Positions 1-10,532 of a stretch of DNA of 64,000 bases are shown here, piece by piece; positions within the stretch are counted from its first letter, which is position 1; the number at the start of each line of letters is the position of its first letter. Source of the DNA: Tethya wilhelma. Its lineage: Eukaryota; Porifera; Demospongiae; Tethyida; Tethyidae. The stretch lies in contig CAXIPT010000003.1 in NCBI GenBank assembly GCA_964030475.1, positions 3,095,720 to 3,159,719 on the forward strand. Direction: 5' to 3'. A model generated the notes under the pieces. It had not been told where the DNA came from, ran no database searches, and worked only from the letters and a program-made list of their open reading frames with translations. The position numbers and the translations under genes are program-made.

Positions 1-2071
1 ATATCCTGGCTGAGAGCAGTTATTCCCAGTGTCTTGATATTGACAGACAAGTTAGTGTACGAACACCGTAGAGGGGGAAATATGAGCTGGCTTTGATGTG
101 GAAATTGTTAAACTCCACTCCTCCTTCACCGCTTGTGATGCTCACTGCTAGGGTGACTCTTTCAGTGATGTTGTGGCCATAGTCATCAAGGATGGTTACA
201 GGTAGTCTAGTGTAGAGACCAGAGAGTATTGAAGCATTAGCCGTTTGCACAATTTGTGTGGCATCGGTCAAGACTTGTTCATAACAAGTGGAGTTATGGT
301 ACTGCCAAGAGTCCCAACAGAATGTGTCATTAATATCACTAGGATCAGACTTGGACAGCCATGAACACTGGCCCACTGTTGTGCACCAAATAGAATTGTC
401 TGACTGGCTGGCTGTGTTTCCTCTGAATATGATTGTTGTATTCCAGTCATCAGGATGGACAGCATTGTCATAGTACATAATGAAGCACTGATGAGTCGCA
501 CTGAAATCATAAGCTTCATTGATTCCAGCGTACACGGCCCCTCCATAGCCTTGGGCTGAATTATGGTCAAATGTGACCACAGTTTGGGGGGATAGCTTTA
601 GCTGACCTCTATCCAGGAATATTACAGCACCACCTTTCACACCAGTGTTCCTTCTAAACGTAATGTTAGCACCCGTCTTGACAGAGAGTGTACAGCCTGC
701 TAGAGCAAGAGCAGTGTTATTGTTGCCCTCAAGATGATGCTCCCAAGGAAATGAACATGTGCTTCATTGATGTAGACAGCTCCAAGGCCCACACGTGGGG
801 TCGCTGCCGGGAAGATACTGCAAAGTTTCCTGTAATGTTGCAGTTTGAGATTTGGTGTATTGGTGATTCTGTTTCAAGGACTGCAGTTTTAGGAGAGTTC
901 ATGTAAATAGCTGAACCTAAGTAGCCAATGTTTCCCGCAAATTGTGAGTTGTCAATAGTCAACAGATTCAAGTTGTGGTCAGTTGTGAGTGAGCACCCAC
1001 CTCCGATTATAGCCAAGTTAAAGATAAAGTAACAGCCACTGAAGTGAACCTTATTGGATGGAGTGTGTTTTGACGAGAGCAAGACATAGGCACCACCACC
1101 TTGGGACAAGGGAAACAGGCTGTCGTAATTGTTTATATAGTTGTTTCCGCCAAAGTAAGAGTTTTCCACAAATAAAGTGTTTTCTTGTGCTTGTTCACTG
1201 AAGATGGCAAAGAGACCGCCTCCCTCTTGAGCAATGTTAGTTTCAAAGTGGCAGGATTCAACTGTGAAGGTTACGTTTACTTAGTTGTGTCGCCATTGAA
1301 GTAAATGGCTGCTCCTCCACCTTGACCAACCATCGATGTAGGATAGTGGGCTTTGAAGTGTCCCATCTCTTGTGCAGAGTTGCTGTTGAAGATGCTGCTT
1401 TGTATCACATAATTCCTCCCCCCATCTTGACCCCTGATAGGGGTCCCAGATGTATTGAGGACAACAACAAGCCCCCCAGCTGGTAGAAGGTTCCCTTCAA
1501 AATCATGATTACCTGTGAATGTGGTGTTCTTAATGTTCACCACTGCTCCTATTGCATCGAAGAAGAACACTCCAATTCCAGTAGTTTCAGAGACACTCAC
1601 ACCGGTGAGGGTAATGATGGAACAGTTGTAAAAGGACAGAGCAGAAACAATGTCTGTCTCAAGGCTCTTCTCCAGAGACTGTCGAGTGCTGCAACGAGAG
1701 AACATGATGTTCTCAATGGTGATATTCTCAGCAGAGAGGAACACAAGACCACCCCCCTCATTGCTACATTCCACCTCCACCTCACCAGGCCGTCCCACAC
1801 CAGAGATGGAGATGGCATTGGACACACGGGCAACCATGATCCTTGTCTCCAGCCTGTAGTCACCAGGATGGACAATAATACTCACTGGATGAGAGGTAAC
1901 TGCCTCTGGTAAGCCTTCCAGAGCAGAGGTCAAAGTTTGACAAGATGTGGCACCATCCTTCCAGCATTTTATTGGGAGACTTTCATTGGAACTATCCACG
2001 TGGACCACTTGAGGTTGTGCCTGGACAATGATGAATAGGGTCACCACTAGAAACATAAGATGGTGTTTCAT
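1..2071 (-). pseudogene. Broken copy of a secreted beta-helix membrane-protein family gene (partial, runs off the left edge)
   Basis: Reading starts at the Met at 2071, which opens a clear signal peptide (MKHHLMFLVVTLFIIVQ). It is followed by a Gly/Asn-rich, N-glycosylation-rich right-handed beta-helix like the first half of the intact neighbour at 2274-6419. The frame is lost several times. Near 1280 one base appears to be missing, so a stop follows NGDTTK while VNVTFTVESCHF continues in the next frame. Near 820-840 the family motif GLGAVYINEAHVHF lies in another frame. Near 735 the frame changes again into EGNNNTALALAG. Near 65 the frame may change once more before the edge. No splice sites explain these shifts. 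It is therefore either a decaying tandem paralogue or a stretch with uncorrected indel errors. The membrane half, if present, lies outside the window. Confidence 0.6.
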
Positions 2072-2273
2072 GTTTTGGCCTACAGTTCTATTTGACAGCT
2101 GATACACTAGCTGGTAGTCATTGCATAATTTTTTGATCACATGTTACATTACGCGACAAGTATGGGGAATCAATTGTACCATTATATCATCATCCACACA
2201 TACATTGTAGCATAGTCTTAAATTTGGTCAAATACACACAATGCATATAAACAAACAATAGCTAATAACATGT

Positions 2274-5200
2274 TTAAAGTTGCTCGGGGAATTCACTCAA
2301 CTGTGTATGTCCTTTGAACCTCGTAGCTGGCTCAGTGACACTTGTGCTTCCATAAGGATGGCGCTCTCTGCGTGCTGCCCTCTCCATAAAGTAAGATGCT
2401 TCACTAATGATTCTCTTACCCTCATCGTCTTCCTGAGAGTCCGATCTAGGAGTACCTCTCTCATTTAGAGGTTTGTACATGTTTCTAGAGGCATAATTCT
2501 GTGGGTTCAACAAACGATCAGGGATATCCTCTTCTGACTTGCTGCGAGGGTTGTACACATACGTCAATGGTTCGGAGGAATCTTCAACACCCCCACCACC
2601 ATCTCCAATGATGATGTAATCTTCTGATGGCTTAGACGTCACAGGCTTCTTGACGCAGCCCATCCAGAGAAGAAACAGGTAACAGATCCTTCCAGTAACA
2701 TAGAACAGTGGCAGCAGTCCAAGGATGTAGTTGACTGAAAAGGCAGCTGTGGAGTCCCCTCCAACCTGACTACTGTAGAAGCTGAGGGCATTCATAAGAG
2801 AGAGAAGAAAGAAAAACGAGGTATCTAGCTTGTTGTAGAACTCCTCTTTGTAAGGTCTAACTATCGTGAAGAGCATGAGACAACACATGAAGAATATCTG
2901 TTGAATGAGATACTGCTGAGCCAGCTCCAGAGGAAGGACAAAAATGATGAAGATTGCAATACGAAACAGAAAGTAGAGGCCAGAGAAGAACCTGCAGTCC
3001 ATTCCCTGTTCCATCCCATCTCTGAAATCACCCTGGAAAGCATCGGCAAATATCTTGATAGCAATTCGAAATGGCAATCTCCCTATGACCTTCTGAAAGA
3101 GTCTCCAAGGATAAGCCATTAGCAGGAGAGGTGGGAGCACCACAAATACAGCCAGTATAATACCAGCTACCACTCCTAGCACCAAATACTTGCCATGGAA
3201 TTCAACACTAGCATCAAAGTAAAACACCACCTTCTTTAGTGAGGTGGGCTCTGAGGCTCTACCATCATAGAGAGTCCTAGGAGTCAGCAGAGGAAAGGAG
3301 ACAAACATGAACTTGGTGTACGAAAGAAGTAAAAATGTGGCAAAAGAATGGATAATTGATGCACTGGACTCGTGACGACTGCGAAGGCGTTTCAAGCACC
3401 AGTGAAATGGCTTCCACAGCCAGCGTACAACCTTAACATCAGAGTCATACAGTCTAATGAGGACATAGCACACCAAGATGAGCAGCATGGGATAGAGAGC
3501 TTTCACATAGTTGAGAGCAATCGCTTCAATAGTTGTCATATGTTGGCTGAGACAAACACCAGGGATTAAACTGGTACGAAAGAAGTCCAAATTCCACACA
3601 GCATACGGCAGCAGCACAGAAGCTTGAAGGTACTTATTGCGGAGAAAGATATCACTATAGAAGAAAGGATAAGGGTTTCTGAAGAAAGGAATGGAGGCAA
3701 TCTGACTGAAGAAGACAAAGGCATTCATTGGAGCCGAAGTGGCACTGATGTTGAGAATCGCAATCAGCAGGAAGAAGACAGTTATGGGCAAGATTTCCAG
3801 GGCAAGGTACACAAGCCATCCAGTTCTATCATGACATGGTATACACTTGAAATTGTAAGAATTGACATCCACTCCATAGTTCTCTTTACACTTGCTGCAC
3901 AGAGTGCCATTACGATTGGAGGGGTCACAGACATATTCTTCCAGAACAGAGGCATTGTGAGGGAGTACTATCAGCTTTTGATTGTAGGGGCATTCCCCAT
4001 ATACAAGTTGAGATATGTTCTTGGTTTTGTTGCCATTAAAGTGGTGCGTGAGACAATAATAGGACAAGAGAGTGGCCTCATGTGAGCTATCACTGCAGGT
4101 GAGACCATCACCAGGATTAGCACATTTGCAATCACAAACCATCTCTGACTTTATAGAGCAATTCTTGCGAATGAACCCTGGTGGACAGGGTTGGATATCT
4201 ACTACAAACACACTGGATATCACACGTGGCTCAAGAGTAGTAAACAGAACCTGTGCTGATTGGTTAGGTTGGCCAAACATTATAACATTGTCGTCTGCAA
4301 TATACTGAGTCTTTTTAGATATTCCTATCATATCAGTGTCCACTGTACGCCGGGGTGCTGCGCTATACACTGCTGGAATTTCTATGTCATAGTCATTGTA
4401 GACCTTTATTCCCATGGTGTGGTTCCACCCAGGAACAATACTAGGGAAGCTGTCCTTCAATTTAATCCTATTAGGTCCAGTTGACACTTGAGAGCTACAG
4501 TTGCCATCATGGAATACCCATGGGTGACTGCAGAAGGTCTCTGATAGATCAGATATATTCTGTGCACATGGTAAAACTGATGAGACGTACATTGAGTTTG
4601 GCTTAAACTTTGCAGTGTTTCCTGAGAATGAGATGCTGGTGTTCCACAAGGAAGGCTCCTCTGAAGACTTGTAGTATCGGAAGAAACAGCTTCGAGTGTT
4701 GAGCACGTCATGTTCATTGAATCGAACAGCATATAATGCACCACCCAATCCATCCACCTCAACTGAATTGTTAACAAAAGACAGCTCAGTGTGTTCATAA
4801 GCCACCAGCCAGGCACTACCGATGAAAGCCAGAGCCCCCCCACGTCTACCAGTGTTGCCAGTGAAAAGAAAACTAGAGGAATTAATAAGACTGATGTAAG
4901 AGTCAAAGACAACCATAGCTGTGCCAGTATTGTCAGCGAAGTGGGTGACTCCTTCAAATCTAACAGGTACATGTTTTGTGTAGATGGCTCCAAAGCTGTC
5001 CTTATAGTTAGTGATATTGTCACGGATCATTTGATTGTTAATGATCTCACAGCTCCTGAACAGAGGCTCCATCACAGCTCCACTCATTGAAGTGACATCA
5101 GGATGATGTAATGAGAGGTCCACTGCTAAACCAACAATAGCCATATTTTTGCCAAATGTACACTTCTCAAACAACAATGAGTTCGTAGCTTCTTTGCGAC

Positions 5201-6419
5201 CAGGATCCTCACGGGAGACAGCAACAGACACACCCCCACCATTACCACTTGTAACAACGTTACCACCGAAATGAGTTCCATTGAAAACCACACTGTTGTT
5301 GATGACCATTGAGGCAGAATGTTCAGGCCACACCCATGGATAGTGGATGAACTCCACTCTAGCTCCAGCTCCAGTGGAGAAGGAATTCTCAAGCAAGTTC
5401 ATCGTAAAATATCCACCAGACACGTGAACAGAATTGTTAATACTCTGGTCCCCAAATCCCAGATAGAGCCCCCCTCCAGATATATCAGCTGCATTTCCAT
5501 ATATAAAACAGTCATTGAGCAGAACAGAGTTGTCCTTTGACCTTCCATTGAAGTGGATGGCAAGTGCCCCTCCCTTGCCAAACCCCATATGATTGGTCCC
5601 GGAAGAATAGCTGCTAGAGTCATGATTCCCACCATATGCTATGTTATTCTCAAAATGACACTGCCTAAAGAGATAGGTTGAGCCATTGACTTGTACAGTG
5701 GATGCCATGTCACTGCACTCCCTATCCCCAGGGGAACAGTAGCTGAACTCTATGACCACACCCCCTCCACCATGCTCATCAGTCCGCACCTGATTATGGG
5801 GGTTGTTGATGAAATGGCACCCAGTGAATGTATTCCCTCCAGCAGAGTTGTACACCACTAGCCCGGTCCCAGGTGACTCTATCACTGTCACATCCTCCAC
5901 GGAAATGTTGACACAGGCAAAGAAATACACTGCCGAGGGAAACTCCAAGTATTTGACCTCTTGACCTGTGCTAGAGGGGTCTCTACTGGTGCTGAGGTGG
6001 ATGGCACCGCAGCCAGAGAAGGTCAGATTCCTGAGAACAATGTCCTCTGATGCATGGAAACTGAATCCCACACCAGAACTACAATAAACAGTGGTATAAG
6101 TCATGTCAGCTCCAACAATGGCCAGTTTGATCCAGTTGTAGAACGAGGAAAGGTGGCTTGAATTGAGATTGTAATTGCCTTCAGGGAGACTGATGTAGAC
6201 TGAAGTGTTGGTACGATCACTGTGATTGAGGGCTTGCTGCAGCACTGCGTCAAAGTTACAACACGAAGCATTGATTCGATACTTATACTCTTCTTCAGCT
6301 ACAGCAGCTCTCCACGATAGAGCAATGGCCAGCACCAGACACAAGCATCTCATGCCTGAGGACAGTGGTCCACCCATAGCTCTACACCTGAGCATGTATA
6401 CAGGAAGTGGGTCTCTCAT
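2274..6419 (-). CDS. Large secreted/type I beta-helix ectodomain with multi-pass membrane domain (Pmp-like repeat family)
   Basis: Single open frame of 1381 codons, no introns seen. The first Met is at 6419, but the Met at 6353 (MRCLCLVLAIALSWRAAVAE) directly opens a signal peptide and is an equally good start. Residues about 50-640 are repeated Gly/Asn/Ser-rich strands with GGG-x-hydrophobic turns and many N-x-S/T sites, the pattern of right-handed parallel beta-helices (chlamydial Pmp-like in database naming). Residues about 745-860 are Cys-rich, ending with GTLCSKCKENYG and KCIPC. About 868-1255 carry a series of strong hydrophobic segments (LVYLALEILPITVFFLL; YLVLGVVAGIILAVFVVL; YILGLLPLFYVTG), and the tail is acidic and cytosolic-looking. 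Such proteins are expanded in sponges; their function is unknown and surface adhesion or sensing is only a guess. The broken copy lies about 200 bp downstream on the same strand. Confidence 0.85.
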   Translation of the reverse strand: MRDPLPVYMLRCRAMGGPLSSGMRCLCLVLAIALSWRAAVAEEEYKYRINASCCNFDAVLQQALNHSDRTNTSVYISLPEGNYNLNSSHLSSFYNWIKLAIVGADMTYTTVYCSSGVGFSFHASEDIVLRNLTFSGCGAIHLSTSRDPSSTGQEVKYLEFPSAVYFFACVNISVEDVTVIESPGTGLVVYNSAGGNTFTGCHFINNPHNQVRTDEHGGGGVVIEFSYCSPGDRECSDMASTVQVNGSTYLFRQCHFENNIAYGGNHDSSSYSSGTNHMGFGKGGALAIHFNGRSKDNSVLLNDCFIYGNAADISGGGLYLGFGDQSINNSVHVSGGYFTMNLLENSFSTGAGARVEFIHYPWVWPEHSASMVINNSVVFNGTHFGGNVVTSGNGGGVSVAVSREDPGRKEATNSLLFEKCTFGKNMAIVGLAVDLSLHHPDVTSMSGAVMEPLFRSCEIINNQMIRDNITNYKDSFGAIYTKHVPVRFEGVTHFADNTGTAMVVFDSYISLINSSSFLFTGNTGRRGGALAFIGSAWLVAYEHTELSFVNNSVEVDGLGGALYAVRFNEHDVLNTRSCFFRYYKSSEEPSLWNTSISFSGNTAKFKPNSMYVSSVLPCAQNISDLSETFCSHPWVFHDGNCSSQVSTGPNRIKLKDSFPSIVPGWNHTMGIKVYNDYDIEIPAVYSAAPRRTVDTDMIGISKKTQYIADDNVIMFGQPNQSAQVLFTTLEPRVISSVFVVDIQPCPPGFIRKNCSIKSEMVCDCKCANPGDGLTCSDSSHEATLLSYYCLTHHFNGNKTKNISQLVYGECPYNQKLIVLPHNASVLEEYVCDPSNRNGTLCSKCKENYGVDVNSYNFKCIPCHDRTGWLVYLALEILPITVFFLLIAILNISATSAPMNAFVFFSQIASIPFFRNPYPFFYSDIFLRNKYLQASVLLPYAVWNLDFFRTSLIPGVCLSQHMTTIEAIALNYVKALYPMLLILVCYVLIRLYDSDVKVVRWLWKPFHWCLKRLRSRHESSASIIHSFATFLLLSYTKFMFVSFPLLTPRTLYDGRASEPTSLKKVVFYFDASVEFHGKYLVLGVVAGIILAVFVVLPPLLLMAYPWRLFQKVIGRLPFRIAIKIFADAFQGDFRDGMEQGMDCRFFSGLYFLFRIAIFIIFVLPLELAQQYLIQQIFFMCCLMLFTIVRPYKEEFYNKLDTSFFFLLSLMNALSFYSSQVGGDSTAAFSVNYILGLLPLFYVTGRICYLFLLWMGCVKKPVTSKPSEDYIIIGDGGGGVEDSSEPLTYVYNPRSKSEEDIPDRLLNPQNYASRNMYKPLNERGTPRSDSQEDDEGKRIISEASYFMERAARRERHPYGSTSVTEPATRFKGHTQLSEFPEQL

Positions 6420-6769
6420 GGAACAAGTCTATACCTCAGTGTTCACATACAATAATTCAATATAATTTGTACACATCCATTGACTCCAAGCATACCTAGC
6501 AAGGTGCCTGACTCTATATGGTGTGTTTACTTACTGTAGAATTTGCCTTTTCCAATCCTATTAAAAGTTTCTCTTGGTCGTCGAGGCTAGCCACAAATCA
6601 CGAGCACCAACCCAGCTGACCCAACCTCCGGAAATACTGCATTAACTTTCACACGCACGCGCAGTGGAGACTTCTATAATTAGCCCCACCCACATTAACA
6701 CACATACATCGGTACAGTAGAAGATTGATTCAATCTCAGACAAAAAATAGAACAGATTTGAGAATTGGC
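6420..6769. other. Intergenic region between the beta-helix gene and QTRT2
   Basis: No supported gene. It should hold the 5' leader and promoter of the beta-helix gene (minus strand) and the 3' UTR of QTRT2 (minus strand). No repeat family found elsewhere in the window is recognisable here. Confidence 0.5.
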
Positions 6770-8683
6770 CTATTGCTGTTGATTTGCTAGAGTGCCCAGT
6801 CTTTGCAAACAGGACTGTTTAAACTGAGGGTAGGTTGAATCACGGAGGGCCTGCCTCAAGTTGTGAAAGAAAGAGAGGAAATGAAACAGGTTGTGTCTGC
6901 AAAGGAGAGCAGATGATGGTCAGCTCATTAACAGCAAGAGATAAAGGCAGGGGAAGGTAGAAAGAGAGGTCTCAAAGAGAAAGAGAGAATAGAGAGAGAG
7001 AAGGACATACATCATGAGGAGGACTCCCCCAAGGATCTCTCTGGTGTTGAGGAGGTGGTGGATGTAAGCCCTGCTGTGACGCTGACAAGAATAGCACTCA
7101 CAGGAAGCCAAGAGAGGAGAAAAATCGCTCGCATATCTGTACAGCACACACCCACAGTATGCTACACATACACACACACTAACTGGTGGCACTTACATTT
7201 CATTGTGAAGATCAATCTCAGTCGGTTCTATTGGTAAGCACTCCTCTTTATCTGTTTTTGCAGAGTCAGCAGCATCTTCAACCTCTACAGTGTGTTTCCT
7301 AGGCAACTGGCCATTGTGGAACACCAGTGCACACCCCCTCTGAGTGGCGGAGTAGGGATAGGAGCCATCGAACACATCCACCCCACTCTCCACAGCTGTG
7401 AAGATTTCCTCTAAAGAGATCAAGACTGTGTTTATATAGTCTCTCTGTTCTTGCAGCAGCTAGGGTTACCTGGTGTACAGAGACCATGGATGAAGCGTGG
7501 CTTGTCTGCAGGTAGGAGCTGTGTCACACTCCTAATGATTGCAGGGACTGCCTCACGACTGTGTTCAATATCAAACCCCTCCAGAACAAACCCTGTGGAG
7601 CACCAAGAAGACACTATCATTACCATCGATGGAGAGAGTCAGTAGCCATACCATCCACTGGTCTCTTGGCCGTCTCTGCAGCTGACCTCCTCCTCTCCTC
7701 CATGATGTCACTGCCTTCGATGGCCCCCAGCACACAGCACTCTCTTAGCACCTGAACCAACACACACAGTGAAAGTAAAGTAAACTATATAATGACCTGT
7801 TCTTATGAATATTTTTTTTCATAACTGCGAAAAACAGATAACATGAAAAAATTAAACGTGAATTATTAACATGAACGAATTTCTAGATTTACGGTAAATA
7901 TCAACTGATCCACTCACTGCCTTCTGGTTGCGAGCTGCCAGGGTTTCATCCAGGAATCTCAACGTCCTATCCACTGACTTCCTTACCCTCTTCAGTTTGT
8001 TGCCAGCTGAAGGCGCTGAGTCACAGAGGGCCTCAAAGACGTTGGGACGGAAGGACTCCACCAGTTGGAGGTGATCGGCTGTAGTGAGCTTGTTCCTCCC
8101 CAATTTAGTCCACACAGATATGGTCTTCTCCTCGTTAAAACCTTGACGAGGAGGGGCATGGGGATCCTGGACCGACAGGTACAGGAAGTAGTCCTGTCAA
8201 AGACGGCAGAGATTTACAGAACATGAAGACAATGAGAGAATGGAAGGGGGTAGCTCATTACAAACCAGGGATAATAGGGACTACATAACCTCCCCTTGTC
8301 GTCGTTACAAAGTCTTTGTCACAACACTTACCTGCTTGTTTAAGAATTTGTGAATGCCTTCTTTGAACTGCGACAGCACAGAGTTCCCCGGGACTTGGTA
8401 CCTACAGAGAGAATGGGCAGCACTGTACCTTCATTTATAGCAGCGGAGAGACTGCTTACACCGTTGGTAGAGTTAGCACAGCTGCACATGAAGAAGAACC
8501 ACCAGCTGCCAAGACCTCCTCCACTATCTCCTCAGTGAGGTGAGGAATGAAGCCCGAACGAGTGTACAACAGACAGAGAGGTGTTTCCAAGGAGTGTACG
8601 GCTGCATTGTGACCTTGGCTGGTCCACAGCAACTTCCCCAGTCTCACTCCACTACTAGAAACAGCTTCAAGAAGAAACTGCAT
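6770..8683 (-). CDS. QTRT2: Queuine tRNA-ribosyltransferase accessory subunit 2
   Basis: Non-catalytic partner of QTRT1 in the eukaryotic TGT heterodimer, which swaps guanine-34 for queuine in GUN-anticodon tRNAs. Eight exons can be joined. The first starts at 8683 ([18 protein letters not shown], then CLLYTRSG). Middle exons carry [47 protein letters not shown] and [20 protein letters not shown]. The exon at about 7132-7008 holds the zinc-site block [18 protein letters not shown]. The last exon (about 6898-6770) ends [11 protein letters not shown] and keeps the human-like LLMxHN junction. All regions of the human protein are represented, so the gene looks complete. It faces NELF-E head to head with 75 bp between start codons. 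The catalytic subunit gene is about 30 kb away at 37784. Confidence 0.9.
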
Positions 8684-8758
8684 CTCTTGTGCAAAAGTTC
8701 AAAGGTCGCAGCTGTTCGGTCCCGCCTCTTTTCTAATTAAAGCGCACCGTAAACTACT
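8684..8758. promoter_or_regulatory. Bidirectional promoter/leader between QTRT2 and NELF-E
   Basis: Only 75 bp separate the two divergent start codons, so both genes must start transcription here or inside each other. No TATA box is visible. A shared promoter is an inference from spacing. Confidence 0.55.
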
Positions 8759-10351
8759 ATGGCAGTTTATCCTTCCCAGTTCACAACTGAAGAGAAAAGC
8801 CTCAAGAAAAGATATGCCAGACTCCAAGAAAAAGTAAGAACTAGTCTTCATTGTTTAGCAGTGTCTCTATCCAAGTACATTTACTGTCTTTTGAACTGCA
8901 GAAGAAACAGTTGAGAAAACTTCAAGAGAAGCCTCCATCATTGTCAGCTGCTGGTTTCCTCCCTAGTTCAAAGCCCACACAGAAAGGTAAGTTGATGTTC
9001 TCAGGTAGAGACTTCAGCCATTGTGATGGTTGTGTGTTGTCTTCAGATGCTCTGACACCTAAAGAAGCTAAGGAAGCAGCCAAGAAACTCCTGGAAGCTG
9101 GCAAGCTGACCATCACCAAGAAGGCTCCAACCAAACGAACTGGATTCAAGAGAGTTGGTGAAGTGCCAGGACAGGTAATGGAAGATATAGCACTGAAATA
9201 GCACACTACCTTACAGTATTCTTACACAGAGTGGCAGCAAGAAGACCACCACTAGCAGCGGGCAGGCCAGCAGTGAAGTAAGATGTGTGTGTGTGTGTGT
9301 GTGTGTGATTGACAGAAAGTCATCCTATTCGTGTAACTTCCAGAACCCCAGTAAACCTAAGATCAGAGCCACAGATGTGAAGGCACTCTACAGCAGGTAG
9401 TCTCTCTTGGCAGTAAACTGCATTATGATGATGTTATTCCATCAATGGCTAGGTTTGTGAAGGCCTCAAATCCAGCGGATGACTTGGGTAGGTACCGTTG
9501 TTGTTGACGGTTGTTCTGTATCTGTTCACACAAGTGTCTCTTTGCAGAACGGATCCCAAAGAAGCTGGAGACCCCTGAGAGCAGTGCAGCCTCACAGCCT
9601 GAGGTGAAGCACTCTTCCAAAGTCAGTCACTCCACTCAGTGTGTCATCTAGCTGCAATCAGCATCATTAACTTACTTTCAATTTCAGGCATGTACGATAT
9701 TTGTGAGTGTCCATGCTCCTGGAGTGCCGGAGGAGGCTCTCTCCATTGCATTCAAGAGATTTGGGGACATCCAGACCATCTCCTTTAACCCCAGCAAGAA
9801 GTGAGTCAGCCATTGATAGGAGGTTGTTGAATCAGTGCATCTCTGTTTCATAACACAGCACAGCCTTCATAACGTTCACTAACCCAGCCATTGCAAAGAC
9901 AGCGAAGAAAGAGGTATGAACCACTCACTGTCCTTCCTGGCCCCTGTACTAATGATTGTCTCATGGCAGATGGACCGGGGTATGATCAGAGGCTGTGACG
10001 TCCATGTGGCAGCTGCCAGTGACGAGAATGGCTATGTGGAGCTCCCCCCAGAGGCAGCCAAACACCCCTGGGCACAGATCGGTGAGTCTATAATGGTGGT
10101 GGGCTGCTCTCAAAGATCTCATTCACAGTGTTTGATATATCTGTTGTACCTGCAGCCGCTGGGAGACCGCTGACAGGTGGGTGAGCATACGCCACACCAC
10201 TGTGGGGTACAATGTGTGCGTTGATTGTTGGCTGGTTACACTCTAGTCTCCTCATCCCTGTCTCTCACTGTTCACAGATTCACCAGTGAAGAAGCCAGAG
10301 ACCCAGAGACAGAGACACAAAGAGATTGTTACTTACGAGCCAGATTTTTGA
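8759..10351 (+). CDS. NELFE: Negative elongation factor subunit E (NELF-E), RNA-recognition subunit
   Basis: NELF pauses RNA polymerase II near promoters; NELF-E contributes an RRM that contacts nascent RNA. The start at 8759 opens a basic coiled region (TEEKSLKKRYARLQEK) like the N-terminus of human NELF-E. It is followed by a TPKEAKEAAKKLLEAGKLTI block matching the human TATEQAKQLVKSGAISAI region, then TGFKRVG (human SGFKRS). ALYSRFVKASNPADDL matches the human LYESF motif. An RRM follows (CTIFVSVHAPGVPEEAL; GDIQTISFNPSKNTAFITFT). The C-terminus HKEIVTYEPDF resembles the human KRTQIVYSDDVYKENLVDGF end. About ten short exons are joined by GT-AG introns, with a GT microsatellite in one (9285-9307). 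The assembled protein is only about 235-245 residues and lacks the Arg-Asp dipeptide tract that names the vertebrate protein. Confidence 0.85.
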
Positions 10352-10532
10352 TCATATCATCCACACACATACCATGTACCATCACTCTTGATACCATTCA
10401 ATCACACACTACGTCACTTACACTCAGATTGCATATTGCATAAGGATAAGGGGCGGGGCTCGTACTATTACGTCATCAAATATGAACACGTACCTAACGC
10501 CCTCTGCTGTGTAGCTGTGTGAAGTGAGCTGG

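Noticed and set aside
1505..1912. 135-codon plus-strand open frame
   Set aside because: It overlaps the beta-helix signal-peptide region on the minus strand. It has no recognisable protein features, and long shadow frames are expected opposite Gly/Asn-rich repeats.
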